A program made the position numbers and the translations under genes. Positions 6,567 to 6,790 of a stretch of DNA of 6,790 nt are shown here, in pieces. The stretch covers positions 1-6,790 of the forward strand of contig WFSK01000169.1 in the NCBI GenBank assembly GCA_015486095.1. Direction: 5' to 3'. Source of the stretch: Thermotogae bacterium (GTDB taxonomy: Bacteria; Thermotogota; Thermotogae; B3-G13). Each line of letters starts with the position of its first letter. Positions within the stretch are counted from its first letter, which is position 1. The notes beneath the pieces are model-generated. The model was given only the letters and a program-made list of their open reading frames with translations. It made no database searches and was not told the origin of the DNA.

Positions 6567-6762
6567 GGTAGGAGGTATATCTTGATGTGCATCGTTGTGT
6601 AAGTGATAATGTTGTTCGACTCAGGGGTATCACGTCGGACTGTGACGAGCATCCTTCCTGCATGCCGTCACATTCGAAACCTTCTGTTTCTCACCGACGT
6701 GATACCTTCCCTCGTCTTCACAACCACTTACAACACTCGCACATCGAGATATACCTCCTACC
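6567..6762. repeat. Long imperfect inverted repeat (foldback) upstream of eno
   Basis: The outer arms 6567-6590 and 6739-6762 pair over 24 positions, with one T/G mismatch (6583 with 6746). Further inside, 6598-6605 pairs with 6725-6732, 6611-6615 with 6720-6724, 6617-6619 with 6712-6714, and 6626-6638 with 6694-6706 (13 perfect pairs). I see no target-site duplication flanking the outer arms and no transposase gene. Whatever its role, the fold is far beyond chance. Confidence 0.95.
6567..6762 (+). ncRNA. Candidate structured non-coding RNA, about 196 nt
   Basis: The foldback can be drawn as one rod: 24-bp closing stem, 8/7-nt internal loop, 8-bp stem, weakly paired central region (about 6606-6623 against 6709-6724), and a 15-bp inner stem. 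The apex is a three-way junction with hairpin A (6641-6672, 7+4 bp with A6648 bulged) and hairpin B (GAAAC/GTTTC, 6676-6690). Plus-strand wobbles U6583-G6746, G6624-U6708 and G6625-U6707 would be A-C or C-A mismatches on the other strand, so the plus strand is favoured. G+C is about 48%, higher than the region around it appears. Length, closing stem and opened centre resemble 6S RNA in outline, but the branched apex is not typical. I see no clear plus-strand promoter just upstream and no U-tract after it. A hairpin-type mobile element is the main alternative. Confidence 0.45.
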
Positions 6763-6778
6763 TCATGAAGTTTAGTGG

Positions 6779-6790
6779 TGTGCATCGTTG
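6779..6790 (+). repeat. Direct repeat of the foldback's left arm, at the window end
   Basis: TGTGCATCGTTG at 6779-6790 exactly repeats 6586-6597, offset by 193 nt, which is close to the length of the foldback. It runs to the last base of the window, so its full length is unknown. The sequence before it does not match the outer arm. Confidence 0.55.

Noticed and set aside
6567..6762. The foldback as SRP RNA, tmRNA, RNase P RNA or an intrinsic terminator
   Set aside because: I cannot find the conserved SRP apical motif, a tRNA-like end, the conserved RNase P core, or a U-tract after the stem. It is also far too long and branched for a terminator.
6587..6775. A 62-codon plus-strand open frame starting with GTG, preceded by AGGAGGT
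   Set aside because: It lies almost wholly inside the foldback, so its sequence is dictated by the pairing. It is rich in H, R, S and P with no recognisable pattern, and the ribosome site would be locked in the closing stem. The structure explains the DNA better than a protein does.

Overview
The window looks like part of the chromosome of an AT-rich, probably thermophilic and deep-branching bacterium. The evidence is a Thermotoga-like enolase and endonuclease III (LSQRTRDENT motif), many AGA/ATA codons, very tight gene packing with ATGA overlaps, and strong AGGAGG ribosome sites. I cannot fix the genus. Seven protein genes are confident. No phage, plasmid, CRISPR or insertion-sequence genes are visible.

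Layout. The left end (1-1529) is a minus-strand unit: an RNase E/G family ribonuclease (rng), followed 18 nt later by the start of a gene that matches the N-terminus of the phenylalanyl-tRNA synthetase alpha subunit (pheS), cut off by the window edge. The rng leader has a clear extended -10 promoter and a 7-bp hairpin just before the ribosome site. The 369-nt gap 1530-1898 also holds the promoter of the next, divergent unit and an unrecognised 52-codon minus-strand ORF. The plus-strand unit (1908-3736) is a TPR-repeat protein coupled by an ATGA overlap to a full-length type IV prepilin peptidase (pilD). It meets, with only 6 nt between stop codons, a minus-strand unit read from the right: enolase (eno), endonuclease III (nth, ATGA overlap) and a predicted lipoprotein (14-nt overlap with nth), probably one transcript from a promoter near 6490.

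The gene-free right end (6437-6790) holds the most unusual object. Positions 6567-6762 form a 196-nt foldback: a 24-bp closing stem, a partly paired central region, a 15-bp inner stem and an apical three-way junction carrying two hairpins. It is richer in G+C (about 48%) than its surroundings look. Three wobble positions in the stems favour an RNA read on the plus strand, divergent from eno. Its size and rod shape resemble 6S RNA in outline, but I cannot assign it to a known family. A non-coding RNA or a hairpin-type mobile element are both possible. A 12-nt sequence from inside its left arm recurs exactly at the window end, so a related unit may continue beyond it.
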